A stretch of 64,000 bases of DNA, from contig NZ_QJJQ01000003.1 in NCBI RefSeq assembly GCF_003201975.1, positions 248,001-312,000 on the forward strand, read 5' to 3'. The notes under the pieces are model-generated. The model was not told where the DNA came from. It saw only the letters and a program-made list of their open reading frames with translations, and did no database searches. How positions within the stretch are numbered: the first letter of the stretch is position 1; each line of letters starts with the position of its first letter. The translations under genes and the position numbers were made by a program. Origin of the DNA: Pseudogracilibacillus auburnensis. GTDB lineage: Bacteria > Bacillota > Bacilli > Bacillales > Amphibacillaceae. Shown piece by piece: positions 8,258-18,141 of this stretch.

Positions 8258-9736
8258 TTGGATAGGATAGATATTTTTAAAGATATTTCTAAACGCACGA
8301 ACGGTGATGTCTATTTAGGAATCGTCGGCGCTGTAAGAACAGGTAAATCGACCTTTATTAAACGATTTATGGATCTAGTTGTGATACCTAATATTCAGGA
8401 TGAGAATGAACGGGTTCGCGCACATGATGAACTTCCACAAAGTGCAGCAGGAAAAACGATTATGACGACAGAACCGAAGTTTGTACCGAATCAAGCGGTG
8501 TCGATTAATATTGAAGAAGGATTAGATGTTAACATACGAATGGTCGACTGTGTTGGTTATGCTGTAGAAGGTGCAAAAGGATTTGAAGATGAGAATGGGC
8601 CACGAATGATACACACCCCTTGGTATGAAGATCCAATCCCATTTCATGATGCTGCTGAAATTGGAACGAGAAAAGTAATTCAAGAACATTCAACTATAGG
8701 TATTGTTATTACGACTGATGGGACGATCGGAGAAATTCCAAGAACTGACTATGTAGAAGCAGAGACTAAAGTAATTAATGAATTAAAAGAAGTTGGAAAA
8801 CCTTTTATTATGATTATTAACTCTGTAAGACCAACAGACCAGCAAACAGAACTTTTACGTCAGGAACTAGCAGAGCAACACGATGTACCTGTACTTAGTA
8901 TGAGTATTGAATCGATGAATGAACATGATGTGTATAATGTTTTAAGAGAGTCATTGTACGAGTTCCCAGTGTTAGAAGTAAATGTAAACTTACCGAGCTG
9001 GGTCATGGTATTACATGAAAATCATTGGTTGAAGCGCAACTATGAAGAAGCAATTCAAACAACAGTGAGAAATATTAAACGATTACGAGATGTAAACAAT
9101 ATCGTAAATGATTTTTCAGAATTTGAACATATCGATCGTGCCCAAATTTCAGGAATGCAAATGGGAGAAGGTATTGCTGAAATCGATTTATTTGCCCCAC
9201 AAAATTTATATGAAAATATATTAAAAGAAATTGTAGGCGAAGAAATAAAGGGAAAAGACCATTTACTCGCCTTGATGCAAGATTTTACCCATGCAAAACG
9301 GGAATACGACCAAGTTGCTAGTGCTTTACAAATGGTCAAACAAACAGGTTACGGCATAGCAGCACCTTCTATACAAGATATGGAACTAGATGAGCCGGAA
9401 ATAATTAGACAAGGCTCACGGTTTGGAGTCCGATTAAAAGCTGTCGCTCCATCCATTCATATGATTAAAGTAGAAGTAGAATCAGAATTTGCACCAATTA
9501 TTGGAACGGAGAGGCAAAGTGAAGAACTTGTTAAATATTTAATGCAAGACTTCGAGGAAGATCCATTGTCCATTTGGAATTCAGATATTTTTGGCCGATC
9601 CCTAAGTTCGATTGTAAGAGAGGGAATTCAAGCGAAAATTTCCCTAATGCCGGAAAATGCCAGATATAAATTGAAAGATACATTAGAAAGGATCATTAAC
9701 GAAGGTTCCGGTGGTCTAATTGCTATTATTTTATAA
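8258..9736 (+). CDS. spoIVA: Spore coat morphogenesis ATPase SpoIVA
   Basis: 492 residues, exactly the family length. It hydrolyses ATP to polymerise into the basement layer of the spore coat on the outer forespore membrane. The Walker A motif GAVRTGKST is at residues 24-32, with the lysine at position 30 as in B. subtilis. The hydrophobic C-terminus (GGLIAIIL) is the part that contacts SpoVM and SafA in Bacillus. TTG start after a very strong AGAGGAGGGAAA site. A SigE-like promoter precedes it. Confidence 0.97.
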   Translation: MDRIDIFKDISKRTNGDVYLGIVGAVRTGKSTFIKRFMDLVVIPNIQDENERVRAHDELPQSAAGKTIMTTEPKFVPNQAVSINIEEGLDVNIRMVDCVGYAVEGAKGFEDENGPRMIHTPWYEDPIPFHDAAEIGTRKVIQEHSTIGIVITTDGTIGEIPRTDYVEAETKVINELKEVGKPFIMIINSVRPTDQQTELLRQELAEQHDVPVLSMSIESMNEHDVYNVLRESLYEFPVLEVNVNLPSWVMVLHENHWLKRNYEEAIQTTVRNIKRLRDVNNIVNDFSEFEHIDRAQISGMQMGEGIAEIDLFAPQNLYENILKEIVGEEIKGKDHLLALMQDFTHAKREYDQVASALQMVKQTGYGIAAPSIQDMELDEPEIIRQGSRFGVRLKAVAPSIHMIKVEVESEFAPIIGTERQSEELVKYLMQDFEEDPLSIWNSDIFGRSLSSIVREGIQAKISLMPENARYKLKDTLERIINEGSGGLIAIIL

Positions 9737-9762
9737 CAGCTTTCAAAAAAGCTGTTTTTATT
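9735..9762 (+). terminator. Terminator after spoIVA
   Basis: AACAGCT and AGCTGTT form a stem around TTCAAAAA and are followed by a long T-rich run. Confidence 0.85.
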
Positions 9763-10208
9763 TTTTTTATTTGGACACGCGTTAATCATTAACTCAATTT
9801 TTCGCAGAGTGAAATGGACAAATAACGCCTTTGTAGAACGAAGTGGGATGAAGATACAATGCTCAAGTTGACTTTGTTTTAACTATTTACCCAGGAGCAG
9901 TCCGTTTACATTTAGACTCTACCTGCTCTTATCGTTAAGTTTGTCACTATTATCACGTATTTGAAATAAACCGTGCAGTAACTTTAAAATAGTGAATATA
10001 CTATCGCTACGGAAATGCACTCCGCTTTCACCACAGGGCATAAGAGCGACATCTATTCAATCTGCGCTATCGCTTGCTTTCACAGTGTCTCCTTTACCGT
10101 GGCCGGCTGTTAAGCCTCCTCAAAAGGAGGGCCAACTAAAACCGGCCTTTGCGGCCAACGTCGGCATACCCCTTGCCGGGGCAGGGTCTTATCTAGGCCT
10201 ATCCTCCC

Positions 10209-10380
10209 ACAGGAGTCTCCGTGCATTTCCTTCGCTAAGGTGAGGTTGAATCATTAGATAATTTATGTTTGAAATAAATATCATTTACATTCACCTAATC
10301 TAACGTATAGTTGATTGGAGCGGAGGACAGTTGACTCCTACGGGAAAAGCAACTGTCCATAGCGAAAATCAACGGTGCTG
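10209..10380. repeat. Intergenic repeat, family B (copy 1)
   Basis: Two linked blocks recur in the same order at 23249-23557. The first is AGGAGTCTCCGTG followed by ATTTCCTTCGCT. The second runs from GATTGGAGCG through GGACAGTTGACTCC to AGCGAAAATCAACGGTGCTG. The blocks partly pair with each other (AGGAGTC with GACTCCT), suggesting a folded RNA or DNA element. Non-coding. Confidence 0.7.
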
Positions 10381-10612
10381 CTAGCTTAGTTACTGCACTG
10401 TTTATATCTTATATGTAAAAACAACAAATCTATTTGATAGTAGAAGTATTCGTAGATCCAATCTTTTCGAAATTGTTTTCTTATACTAAGGCTGTTAAAG
10501 ATATAATTAGAAGCAACCCAAGCTTAACCAAGCGCGGTTTGAACTCATTTTAATGGCGTGAAAGTTGTATCATACGAATGAATGAAGAGTATGTACAAAT
10601 ATTCGAAATAAT

Positions 10613-10670
10613 AAAGGAAAGCGAAAGGAAATGGAGCAAGCTATTTTACCATTATCTTTCGCTTTTCTTT
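10613..10670 (+). repeat. Long inverted repeat upstream of hbs
   Basis: AAAGGAAAGCGAAAG (10613-10627) and CTTTCGCTTTTCTTT (10656-10670) pair at 14 of 15 positions around a 28-base loop. It may be a terminator or a leader hairpin of hbs; no T run follows immediately. Confidence 0.5.
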
Positions 10671-10893
10671 ATACGGATATTTCAAAAAATTTAGGATAAA
10701 ACGATTTCATGAAAAAAATATAGAAAAAAACACTATTTTATGTTGAATTTTATTGTAAAGTCAGTTAGTATAAGCTTTATCATCAATAATTTTCGCTACA
10801 GAAGTATAAAAGTAGGCGAATTGGTGAACAAATGGAAATAGCTTTATAATTTGTTTATAGCAAATTATATTTTTTTGGGAGGAGGTGAATATC

Positions 10894-11166
10894 ATGAACA
10901 AAACAGATTTAGTTAACGCAGTCGCTGAAAAAAGCGAATTGTCGAAAAAAGATGCTGCTAAAGCAGTTGATGCAGTATTTGAATCAGTCATGGATTCACT
11001 TAGTAAAGGTGACAAAGTACAAATTATCGGATTTGGTAACTTTGAAGTGCGTGAACGTTCTGCACGTAAAGGTCGTAATCCTCAAACTGGAGAAGAAATT
11101 CAAATTCCTGCAAGCAAAGTTCCAGCGTTTAAAGCAGGTAAAGCTCTAAAAGAAGCTGTTAAATAA
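10894..11166 (+). CDS. hbs: HU-type nucleoid protein HBsu
   Basis: 90-residue DNA-bending histone-like protein that compacts the nucleoid. The [20 protein letters not shown] arm (about 46-65), which wraps the DNA minor groove, is fully conserved, as is the N-terminal [12 protein letters not shown] helix. Start is the ATG following an excellent GGGAGGAGGTGAATATC site. In B. subtilis the next genes are folE and mtrB; neither is present here. A strong terminator follows. Confidence 0.97.
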   Translation: MNKTDLVNAVAEKSELSKKDAAKAVDAVFESVMDSLSKGDKVQIIGFGNFEVRERSARKGRNPQTGEEIQIPASKVPAFKAGKALKEAVK

Positions 11167-11190
11167 CATTTCTACATAGAGCTTATGATA

Positions 11191-11223
11191 AAGGGTGCGT
11201 ATTTACCTACGCATCCTTTTTTA
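11191..11223 (+). terminator. Terminator after hbs
   Basis: AGGGTGCGTA pairs with TACGCATCCT around TTTACC, followed by TTTTTT. Confidence 0.9.
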
Positions 11224-11460
11224 ATTCAGTTCCAAAGACCCTCACTATTTTTTTGTATGTATATTAATATCTAGTTACTCTATTTGCGGATTCTGCAACT
11301 TCAATTATGTTGGTTCAAATTGATTGACATTGTTGTTATAATAAGTGATAGTTAATAGGGCGAAATATTATGTAAGCTCTCACTTTAACATAGATGTATT
11401 CTCGCTTCATGATAGTAAATTATGCTATACTAGAGGTAATGAATGAACGGAAGGGCATAG

Positions 11461-12255
11461 GTGGTTAGGGTGCGCAATTTAAGTATGGAATCAACTGAAT
11501 TAAAGTTTTTAATCGAAAATAAAATCAGGCATTCTTATGTTGAAAAATATATTAATAAGCCCTTTATAGATCAAGAAAAAATTTTTATCTTACATTATTT
11601 TTATCAAGATTTACAAATGTCAGCAACTAAAAAACAGCAATATATTACAACGATTATGCTTGTACAAATTGCTTTAGATACTCATGAGTTAATACCCTCT
11701 AAAGATACCGATGAAATGACAGAAACGGAAAAACAGCTTTCTGTGTTAGCAGGCGATTATTATAGTGGACTTTATTATTATTTATTATCTGAATTAGAAG
11801 ATATTGACATGATTCAAATTCTAGCAACAGCAATTAAACAAATTAATGAATATAAAATGAAATTGTATAATGAAAATATTCAATCGATTGACGAGCTATT
11901 TACGACGATTCAACAAATTGAATCATTATTATTCACACAGGTTGCTCGTTTCATTAAAGTGGAAGATACGATCATTTCTATTACGAAAGAATGGTTAATG
12001 ATCAATCGACTGTATCAAGAAAAGGAAAATATTCAAAATCAGCAGTTTTCATATATTGATCATTTTGTTCAAGAACAAATTAGCGATACCGATAAATTAA
12101 CGACTATCCATATAGTAGACGAAGAAATTCATAGTCGAAAACAAAAGCTGGATGAATTATTAGTACATTTACCTTATCATTTTATTGTGCTCAAAAATAC
12201 AATAAGAGATAAAGTAAAGCTAGCATATAACACATCTGTAGCGGAAGAAGGGTAA
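11461..12255 (+). CDS. hepS: Heptaprenyl diphosphate synthase component I
   Basis: 264 residues. The small, poorly conserved subunit of the two-component enzyme that makes the C35 side chain of menaquinone-7; it binds substrate while HepT carries the catalytic aspartates. The protein is helical and has no DDxxD motif, as expected. A GTG start follows GGAAGGGCATAG; a GTG 9 bases in and an ATG 27 bases in are alternatives. The call is supported by the order hepS-menG-hepT, in which the genes are 3 and 35 bases apart. A TATACT box lies at 11426-11431. Confidence 0.88.
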   Translation: MVRVRNLSMESTELKFLIENKIRHSYVEKYINKPFIDQEKIFILHYFYQDLQMSATKKQQYITTIMLVQIALDTHELIPSKDTDEMTETEKQLSVLAGDYYSGLYYYLLSELEDIDMIQILATAIKQINEYKMKLYNENIQSIDELFTTIQQIESLLFTQVARFIKVEDTIISITKEWLMINRLYQEKENIQNQQFSYIDHFVQEQISDTDKLTTIHIVDEEIHSRKQKLDELLVHLPYHFIVLKNTIRDKVKLAYNTSVAEEG

Positions 12256-12258
12256 AAC

Positions 12259-12963
12259 ATGACTGGACAATCTAAAGAGGAACGAGTTCATCATGTGTTC
12301 GAAAGAATTTCCAACAAATATGATTCGATGAATTCCATTATCTCTTTTAATCGACATTTTGCCTGGCGTAAAGACGTGATGAAACGGATGCAGGTAACAG
12401 AGGGAAGTAAGGCACTTGATGTATGTACGGGAACTGGTGATTGGGCAATTGCACTTGCAAATGCCGTGGGTACAAGCGGTGAAGTCATTGGTTTAGATTT
12501 TAGTAACAATATGCTCAAAGTTGCACATGATAAACAAAAGCAACAAAATATGAAGCAATTAACATTTATTCAAGGGAATGCGATGGAACTCCCATTTGAA
12601 AACGATCTATTTGATTATGTAACAATAGGCTTTGGGTTACGCAACGTTCCAGATTACGAAACAGTTCTACAAGAAATGTATCGTGTTACAAAGCCGGGTG
12701 GGAAAGTAGTTTGCTTAGAAACATCACAGCCAACATTAGTTGGATTTAGACAACTTTACCTTTTTTATTTTCGCTTTATTATGCCATTGTTTGGAAAGAT
12801 TTTTGCTAAAAGTTATGATGAATATGCATGGTTACAGGAATCTGCTCGAGATTTTCCGAACAAATACGAACTGAAAGAAATGTTTTTGGATGCAGGATTT
12901 TCCGAAGTTGACATGAAAAGCTTTACTGGTGGGGTTGCAGCAATGCATATGGCTACAAAATAG
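12259..12963 (+). CDS. menG: Demethylmenaquinone methyltransferase
   Basis: 234-residue SAM-dependent methyltransferase performing the last step of menaquinone synthesis (UbiE/MenG family). The SAM motif [15 protein letters not shown] lies at about 54-68. The family signature FGLRNVPD (about 129-136) and the MAMATK-like end (AAMHMATK) are present. It sits between the two subunits of the prenyl chain synthase, so chain synthesis and ring methylation are expressed together. Confidence 0.96.
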   Translation: MTGQSKEERVHHVFERISNKYDSMNSIISFNRHFAWRKDVMKRMQVTEGSKALDVCTGTGDWAIALANAVGTSGEVIGLDFSNNMLKVAHDKQKQQNMKQLTFIQGNAMELPFENDLFDYVTIGFGLRNVPDYETVLQEMYRVTKPGGKVVCLETSQPTLVGFRQLYLFYFRFIMPLFGKIFAKSYDEYAWLQESARDFPNKYELKEMFLDAGFSEVDMKSFTGGVAAMHMATK

Positions 12964-12998
12964 GCCATGTTTAGATAACGATAAAAAAGGTGAAAAGT

Positions 12999-13976
12999 AT
13001 GAAACTTGCGAATATATATGGCTTTTTGAAAAAGGACTTACAAGACATTGAAAATACATTAACCGAAACAATTCAAGCTGAACATCCTATATTGCGTGAG
13101 GCTTCCCTACAATTATTACGTGCTGGCGGTAAACGAATCCGTCCAGTTTTTGTTTTGTTATCAGCCCAATTTGGTGATTATAAACATCATATGGATCAAG
13201 TGAAGGCGGTAGCTGTTTCACTTGAGTTAATTCATATGGCAACACTTGTCCATGATGATGTAGTAGATAATGCCGAATTAAGGCGTGGGAAACCGACGAT
13301 TAAACATATTTTCGGTAATCGGGTTGCAATGTATACAGGGGACTATATATTAGCTCGTGCACTTGAAGTAATAACAACTGTCCACCTTCCGAGTGTCCAC
13401 CGTACCTTATCAAAAACGCTCGTTAAAGTAGTGGAAGGCGAAATTGCTCAAATTGAGGACAAATTTAATGTTGATCAAGGATTACGGGATTATTTACGGC
13501 GAATTAAAAGGAAAACAGCCTTATTAATTGCTACAAGCTGTAAATTAGGCGCAATCGCATCAGGTGCAACAGAAAAACAAGCGAATCAATTATATCGATA
13601 TGGTTATAATGTAGGCATGTCGTTTCAAATAATTGACGATATTTTGGACTTTACGGCGTCCTCAAAAGAATTAGGAAAACCAACTGGGAGTGATCTAATC
13701 CAAGGGAATATTACTCTACCAGTTTTTTATGCCATGAATGATCCAGCCTTTTTAGAGGAACTAAAAGCTTCGTTTCAAAACGCTAAAGAAATTGATGAAA
13801 ATAATTTGAAACATTTAGTAGATTTATTATCTAAAACAGACGCTATTGAACAGTCTTATCAATTAAGTAATTTATATTTAAGAAAGGCGTTACACGCGAT
13901 AAAACTGTTACCAAACAATAAAGCGAAAAGGACGTTACAAACGATTGCAACATTAATTGGGAAACGCCGTTCTTAA
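12999..13976 (+). CDS. hepT: Heptaprenyl diphosphate synthase component II
   Basis: 325-residue trans-prenyltransferase that extends farnesyl diphosphate to heptaprenyl diphosphate with HepS. The first aspartate-rich motif HDDVVD is at residues 85-90, the second (IDDILDF) near 215-221, and GGKRIRP at 43-49 binds diphosphate. Start is the ATG after AAAAAAGGTGAAAAGT; a TTG nine bases upstream is less likely. Possible coupling with ndk downstream is interrupted by a 90-bp AT-rich gap. Confidence 0.96.
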   Translation: MKLANIYGFLKKDLQDIENTLTETIQAEHPILREASLQLLRAGGKRIRPVFVLLSAQFGDYKHHMDQVKAVAVSLELIHMATLVHDDVVDNAELRRGKPTIKHIFGNRVAMYTGDYILARALEVITTVHLPSVHRTLSKTLVKVVEGEIAQIEDKFNVDQGLRDYLRRIKRKTALLIATSCKLGAIASGATEKQANQLYRYGYNVGMSFQIIDDILDFTASSKELGKPTGSDLIQGNITLPVFYAMNDPAFLEELKASFQNAKEIDENNLKHLVDLLSKTDAIEQSYQLSNLYLRKALHAIKLLPNNKAKRTLQTIATLIGKRRS

Positions 13977-14066
13977 GTTTAATTGTATTATATTACATAA
14001 TTTGATAAAATTTTTAACGACTAATAAAATATCTAACCAATAATATTAAAATAAGAGGAGAAATAA

Positions 14067-14516
14067 ATGATGGAAAAAACGTTTATCATGGTAAAACCAG
14101 ATGGTGTACAAAGAGGATTAATTGGAGAAATCGTTAGCCGATTTGAAAAGAAAGGATTTGTTCTTGCTGGAGCAAAATTAATGCAAATTTCTACTGAGCT
14201 GGCTGAAGAACATTATGGTGAACATAAAGAACGTCCATTCTTCGGCGAATTAGTTGATTTTATTACTTCAGGTCCTGTCTTTGCAATGGTATGGGAAGGG
14301 GAAGATGTAGTAAAAACATCACGCCATATGATCGGTGCTACAAACCCTCAAGAAGCAAACCCAGGGTCCATCCGTGGAGATTATGCTGTAACAGTCGGTA
14401 AAAATATCATCCATGGTTCCGATTCCTTAGAAAGTGCCGAAAGGGAAATTAACTTATTTTTTAATGGGAATGAACTCGTAGATTACACGAGACAAGATAA
14501 AACTTGGATTTACTAA
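14067..14516 (+). CDS. ndk: Nucleoside diphosphate kinase
   Basis: 149 residues, of the usual size. It transfers the terminal phosphate of ATP to other nucleoside diphosphates through a phospho-histidine. The active-site motif NIIHGSDS places the histidine at residue 116. KPDGVQRG (10-17) is the family N-terminal motif. Two adjacent ATG codons are possible; the first has better spacing to AAGAGGAG. A terminator follows. Confidence 0.97.
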   Translation: MMEKTFIMVKPDGVQRGLIGEIVSRFEKKGFVLAGAKLMQISTELAEEHYGEHKERPFFGELVDFITSGPVFAMVWEGEDVVKTSRHMIGATNPQEANPGSIRGDYAVTVGKNIIHGSDSLESAEREINLFFNGNELVDYTRQDKTWIY

Positions 14517-14527
14517 TAAGTTACTTT

Positions 14528-14559
14528 GGCCTCTGTTTTAAACGGAGGCTTTCTATTAT
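14528..14559 (+). terminator. Terminator after ndk
   Basis: GCCTCTGTT and AACGGAGGC pair around TTA and are followed by TTTCTATTAT. Confidence 0.75.
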
Positions 14560-14620
14560 AGATTTTTAATACTTATTATTGGAAAGTACTTTAAAAGTGA
14601 TGAAAGAGGCGCAACCTAAC

Positions 14621-15424
14621 GTGGGAGAATACAATACGTTCATATCTCAAATTGATCAAAAGCTAGGAATCGATTTAACTTTCTATAAAGAAGCACAAAT
14701 GAAACGAAGACTAACTTCCTTGCGCAATAAACGTGGATATAGTAGTTTTTCTAGCTATTATACAGCCTTATTAAAAGATGAAGACTTGTTAGAAGAATTT
14801 ATTGATCGCATGACGATTAATGTTTCTGAATTTTATCGAAATCCGAAACGGTGGGATATTTTACGAGACAAAGTGCTACCGAAACTAATAGAGAAAAAGC
14901 AGAGCATTACCATATGGAGTGCTGCTTGTTCTACAGGGGAAGAGCCTTATAGTCTTGCAATTATGTTACAGGAGCACTTCCCACATATTAATGCTACGAT
15001 TTTAGCAACCGATATCGACGAAAAAGTGTTGGCAAAAGCAAAACAAGGCATTTATCAAGAACAAGCATTAAAGAGTTTACCTAAACATAAAAAGTCAAAA
15101 TATTTTATGTTTAAAAACAATAAATATATGATAAATGAGCAATTGAAAGCATCTATTACGTTTAAAAAACATGATTTATTAAAAGATAGCTATCCGTCCA
15201 ATGTCGATTTAATCGTTTGTCGTAATGTACTTATTTATTTTACAGATCAAGCAAAAGAAATAATTTATCGAAAATTTAGCGATTCACTCGTGCCAAAAGG
15301 CGTTTTATTTGTTGGCAGTACTGAACAAATTTTTAATCCGAATGAATATCAGCTATCATTATTTGATACTTTTTTTTACATTCGCGATGTTACTAAATGT
15401 TCCACCTCTACAGATGGAACATAA
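14621..15424 (+). CDS. cheR: Chemotaxis protein methyltransferase CheR
   Basis: Methylates glutamates of chemoreceptors with SAM. It has an N-terminal helical CheR domain (KEAQMKRRLTSL) and a C-terminal SAM domain with WSAACSTGEEPYSLAI and the VDLIVCRNVLIYF motif. I chose the GTG following GAGGCG, giving 267 residues, close to the B. subtilis protein. In-frame ATG 14600 and TTG 14579 would lengthen the N-terminus, with poorer ribosome sites. Location between ndk and aroC matches B. subtilis. Confidence 0.93.
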   Translation: MGEYNTFISQIDQKLGIDLTFYKEAQMKRRLTSLRNKRGYSSFSSYYTALLKDEDLLEEFIDRMTINVSEFYRNPKRWDILRDKVLPKLIEKKQSITIWSAACSTGEEPYSLAIMLQEHFPHINATILATDIDEKVLAKAKQGIYQEQALKSLPKHKKSKYFMFKNNKYMINEQLKASITFKKHDLLKDSYPSNVDLIVCRNVLIYFTDQAKEIIYRKFSDSLVPKGVLFVGSTEQIFNPNEYQLSLFDTFFYIRDVTKCSTSTDGT

Positions 15425-15530
15425 GTGTCGCCTAGTTTCGGAAGGTCTAAATGAGGAAATACCTATTGAACTAAGTCTTCTTTATAAAACTAATTAATTT
15501 AATAACGAAAAGATGAAATGGGGAATGATG

Positions 15531-16697
15531 ATGCGTTATTTAACATCAGGTGAATCGCATGGAAAACAATTAACGACTATTATTGAAGGTCTTCCTGCTC
15601 GTATGCCTCTACTTAAGAAAGATATTGATGAATCATTATTACGGAGACAAAAAGGGCATGGTCGTGGAAGACGGATGCAAATTGAAAAAGATTTAGTTGA
15701 AATTACAAGTGGTGTTAGACATGGATATACTTTAGGCTCACCAATTGCCTTAGTCGTCAATAACGATGATTTTAAGAGCTGGGTAAATATTATGGGTGAA
15801 GATCCGGTGGAAGAGGATGAAAAAATTAGAAGGGTTGTTACTCGTCCAAGACCAGGTCATGCTGACTTAAATGGTGCGTTAAAGTATGGCCATCGCGATA
15901 TGCGTAACGTATTAGAACGATCTTCTGCAAGAGAAACGACTGTACGTGTTGCAGCCGGAGCTGTTGCTAAGATTTTATTAAAACAACTTGGCATTGAAGT
16001 GGTTGGGTACGTAAAAGAGATTGCTGGCATAAGGGCGAAAGAAATTGATACCTTGTCGGTTCAGGAACGATTTGATATTTCAGACGCTTCTCCTGTTCGC
16101 GTACTTGATAAAGATGTAGAACAAGAAATGATGGATCGAATTGACCAAGCGAAAAAAGATGGCGATTCGATTGGTGGAGTTTGTGAAGTATATGTAGAAG
16201 GAATGCCAGCAGGTGTAGGCTCTTATGTCCATTATGACCGAAAATTAGATGCGAAACTAGCAGGAAGTGTGATGAGCATAAACGCATTTAAAGGAGCGGA
16301 AATTGGGATCGGTTTTGAAGCCGCGAGAAAAAATGGTAGTGAAGTTCATGATGAAATTGCATGGAATGAAGAAAGAGGATACTACCGTAAAACAAATCGT
16401 CTAGGTGGGTTTGAAGGTGGAATGACAACAGGAATGCCAATTGTCATAAAAGGGGTTATGAAACCAATCCCAACGTTATATAAACCGTTACAAAGTGTTG
16501 ACATTGATACAAAAGAACCGTTTAATGCAAGTATTGAACGTTCAGATTCTTGTGCAGTACCAGCTGCTGCCGTTGTCATGGAACATGTCATTGCCTTTGA
16601 ATTAGCAAAAGCAATTACGGAACAGTTCCCTAGCGATCAATTTCCACAACTGAAAAAAGCGATTGATGCATACCGTGAAGAAATAAGGTGTTTTTAA
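15531..16697 (+). CDS. aroC: Chorismate synthase
   Basis: 388 residues. Converts EPSP to chorismate with reduced FMN, the last step of the shikimate pathway. The start [12 protein letters not shown] is the family N-terminus; two more ATG codons lie just upstream after GGGGA, so the exact start could shift by two codons. Family motifs [20 protein letters not shown] and [14 protein letters not shown] are both intact. First gene of the aromatic operon; called aroF in B. subtilis. The stop overlaps the aroB start by one base. Confidence 0.96.
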   Translation: MRYLTSGESHGKQLTTIIEGLPARMPLLKKDIDESLLRRQKGHGRGRRMQIEKDLVEITSGVRHGYTLGSPIALVVNNDDFKSWVNIMGEDPVEEDEKIRRVVTRPRPGHADLNGALKYGHRDMRNVLERSSARETTVRVAAGAVAKILLKQLGIEVVGYVKEIAGIRAKEIDTLSVQERFDISDASPVRVLDKDVEQEMMDRIDQAKKDGDSIGGVCEVYVEGMPAGVGSYVHYDRKLDAKLAGSVMSINAFKGAEIGIGFEAARKNGSEVHDEIAWNEERGYYRKTNRLGGFEGGMTTGMPIVIKGVMKPIPTLYKPLQSVDIDTKEPFNASIERSDSCAVPAAAVVMEHVIAFELAKAITEQFPSDQFPQLKKAIDAYREEIRCF

Positions 16698-17770
16698 TGA
16701 ATGAGCTTGTCGTTCATACCTCTACTCATTCCTATAACATATATATCGATGAACAAATCCGTTACCAGATTAGCAAGTTTATTGCTAACGATTATTCATC
16801 TATATTCATTATTTCCGATGATCAAGTAGCCCCATTATATTTAGACGATATAATGACGGGCATAGAAACTGAACGAATATTCCATACTGTCATCCCAAGC
16901 GGAGAGGCTTCTAAAAACATTGATCAATATTATCGACTTCAAACAATTGCAATGGAAAAAAAGTTAGATAGACGTTCTTTAATCATTGCGCTTGGTGGCG
17001 GGGTAGTCGGTGATTTAGCGGGATTTGTTGCCGCAACTTTTATGCGTGGAATTGATTATATTCAAGTTCCAACGACTATTTTAGCGCACGATAGTAGTGT
17101 TGGAGGAAAAGTCGCAATTAACCACGAACTCGGTAAAAATATGATCGGTAATTTTTATCCACCTAAGGCCGTTATTTACGATGTGAATACATTAAAAACG
17201 TTGCCAGATCATGAAATTCGTTCAGGATATGCAGAATTAATAAAAGAAGCTTTCATAGCGAATGCTGAGTTTTTACAGCAATTATTACCACTTACATTAG
17301 CGACAATTTCGAATGACCAATTAAAGGATCATTTATTTCAAGGCGTAAAAATTAAAGCTGATATCGTTGAAAAAGATGAAAAAGAATTGAATATTCGAAA
17401 ATTTCTAAATTTCGGGCATACATTAGCACATGCGTTAGAGGCCGAACTAGGTTATGGAAAGATAACGCATGGAGAAGCAGTTGCAATCGGTATGTTATTT
17501 GCACTAAAAATTAGTGAACATAAATATAATAAATCATTATATTATGACCAGTTATTAAACTGGTTACAAGGAAATAATTATCCATTATCATTATTTCATA
17601 CTGGGATAGACCAGTTAATTAATGCGATGAAATTGGATAAAAAAGCACAATACCAGCAAATTCAAATGGTATTGCTTTCTAGTATTGGGAAACCCGTCGT
17701 AGTGAATCTTACAGACGATGAACTTCATTCATATTTACAATCATTCAAGAAGGAGTTGAGTGCCCCGTGA
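16697..17770 (+). CDS. aroB: 3-dehydroquinate synthase
   Basis: 357 residues; cyclises DAHP to 3-dehydroquinate with NAD+ and a divalent metal. The nucleotide-binding GGGVVGDLAGFVAATFMRG stretch is at about 96-114. The metal ligands in NFGHTLAHALE and GEAVAIGM are present. The ATG overlaps the aroC stop (TAATG), with AAGGTG upstream. The stop overlaps the aroH start, showing tight operon structure. Confidence 0.96.
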   Translation: MNELVVHTSTHSYNIYIDEQIRYQISKFIANDYSSIFIISDDQVAPLYLDDIMTGIETERIFHTVIPSGEASKNIDQYYRLQTIAMEKKLDRRSLIIALGGGVVGDLAGFVAATFMRGIDYIQVPTTILAHDSSVGGKVAINHELGKNMIGNFYPPKAVIYDVNTLKTLPDHEIRSGYAELIKEAFIANAEFLQQLLPLTLATISNDQLKDHLFQGVKIKADIVEKDEKELNIRKFLNFGHTLAHALEAELGYGKITHGEAVAIGMLFALKISEHKYNKSLYYDQLLNWLQGNNYPLSLFHTGIDQLINAMKLDKKAQYQQIQMVLLSSIGKPVVVNLTDDELHSYLQSFKKELSAP

Positions 17771-18141
17771 TTCGAGGTTTTAGAGGCGCAACAACCGTAA
17801 CAAAAAATGATGAAGCAGAAATAATGAAAGAAACAAAAAAGCTTGTTGTTGAAATGGTTGAAGTAAATAATATTGAACCATCAGAAATTTCGCATGTTTT
17901 ATTTTCCGTAACAGATGAATTAAATGCAGGTTTCCCAGCAAAAGTGGCAAGACAAATGTCCGGTTGGACACATGTACCTGTAATGTGTATGAAAGAAATC
18001 GATGTTCCAAACAGTTTAGAACGGTGTGTACGAGTGATGTTGGTTGCAAAAACAAATTTGCAGCAAGATGAAATAATCCATGTATTTTTAAATGATGCAG
18101 TAAAGTTGCGACCTGATCTAATTCAAAAAGAAGGTGAGTAG
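17767..18141 (+). CDS. aroH: Chorismate mutase, AroH class
   Basis: 124 residues, the trimeric AroH fold of Bacillus. Converts chorismate to prephenate for tyrosine and phenylalanine. The MIRGFRGATTV start carries the active-site arginine, and RCVRVMLV contains the second. GTG start overlapping the aroB stop (GTGA). In B. subtilis trpEDCFBA comes next; here hisC follows immediately. Confidence 0.96.
   Translation: MIRGFRGATTVTKNDEAEIMKETKKLVVEMVEVNNIEPSEISHVLFSVTDELNAGFPAKVARQMSGWTHVPVMCMKEIDVPNSLERCVRVMLVAKTNLQQDEIIHVFLNDAVKLRPDLIQKEGE

Larger units (their letters stand above)
9763..10893. other. Long non-coding gap before hbs
   Basis: About 1.1 kb without a credible gene, one of the longest gaps in the window. 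It holds a mosaic repeat (clear part 10209-10380), a GC-rich segment at 10080-10210 with short palindromes (for example GCCGGGGCAGG), a long inverted repeat at 10613-10670, and the hbs ribosome binding site. An 83-codon frame at 9992-10243 lies wholly in repeat sequence and has no ribosome binding site. Confidence 0.6.

Noticed and set aside
9992-10243. Open frame of 83 codons upstream of hbs
   Set aside because: Lies entirely within GC-rich repeat sequence, no ribosome binding site, composition unlike neighbouring genes.
10209-10380. Possible CRISPR-like array in repeated intergenic DNA
   Set aside because: Repeats are not regularly spaced and no cas genes are present anywhere in the window.
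11324-11342. TTGACA and TATAAT before hepS as a promoter
   Set aside because: The two boxes are only 7 bp apart, far too close for a sigma-A promoter.
15967-16287. Minus-strand frame of 106 codons within aroC
   Set aside because: Antisense to a fully conserved enzyme gene and without a start signal.
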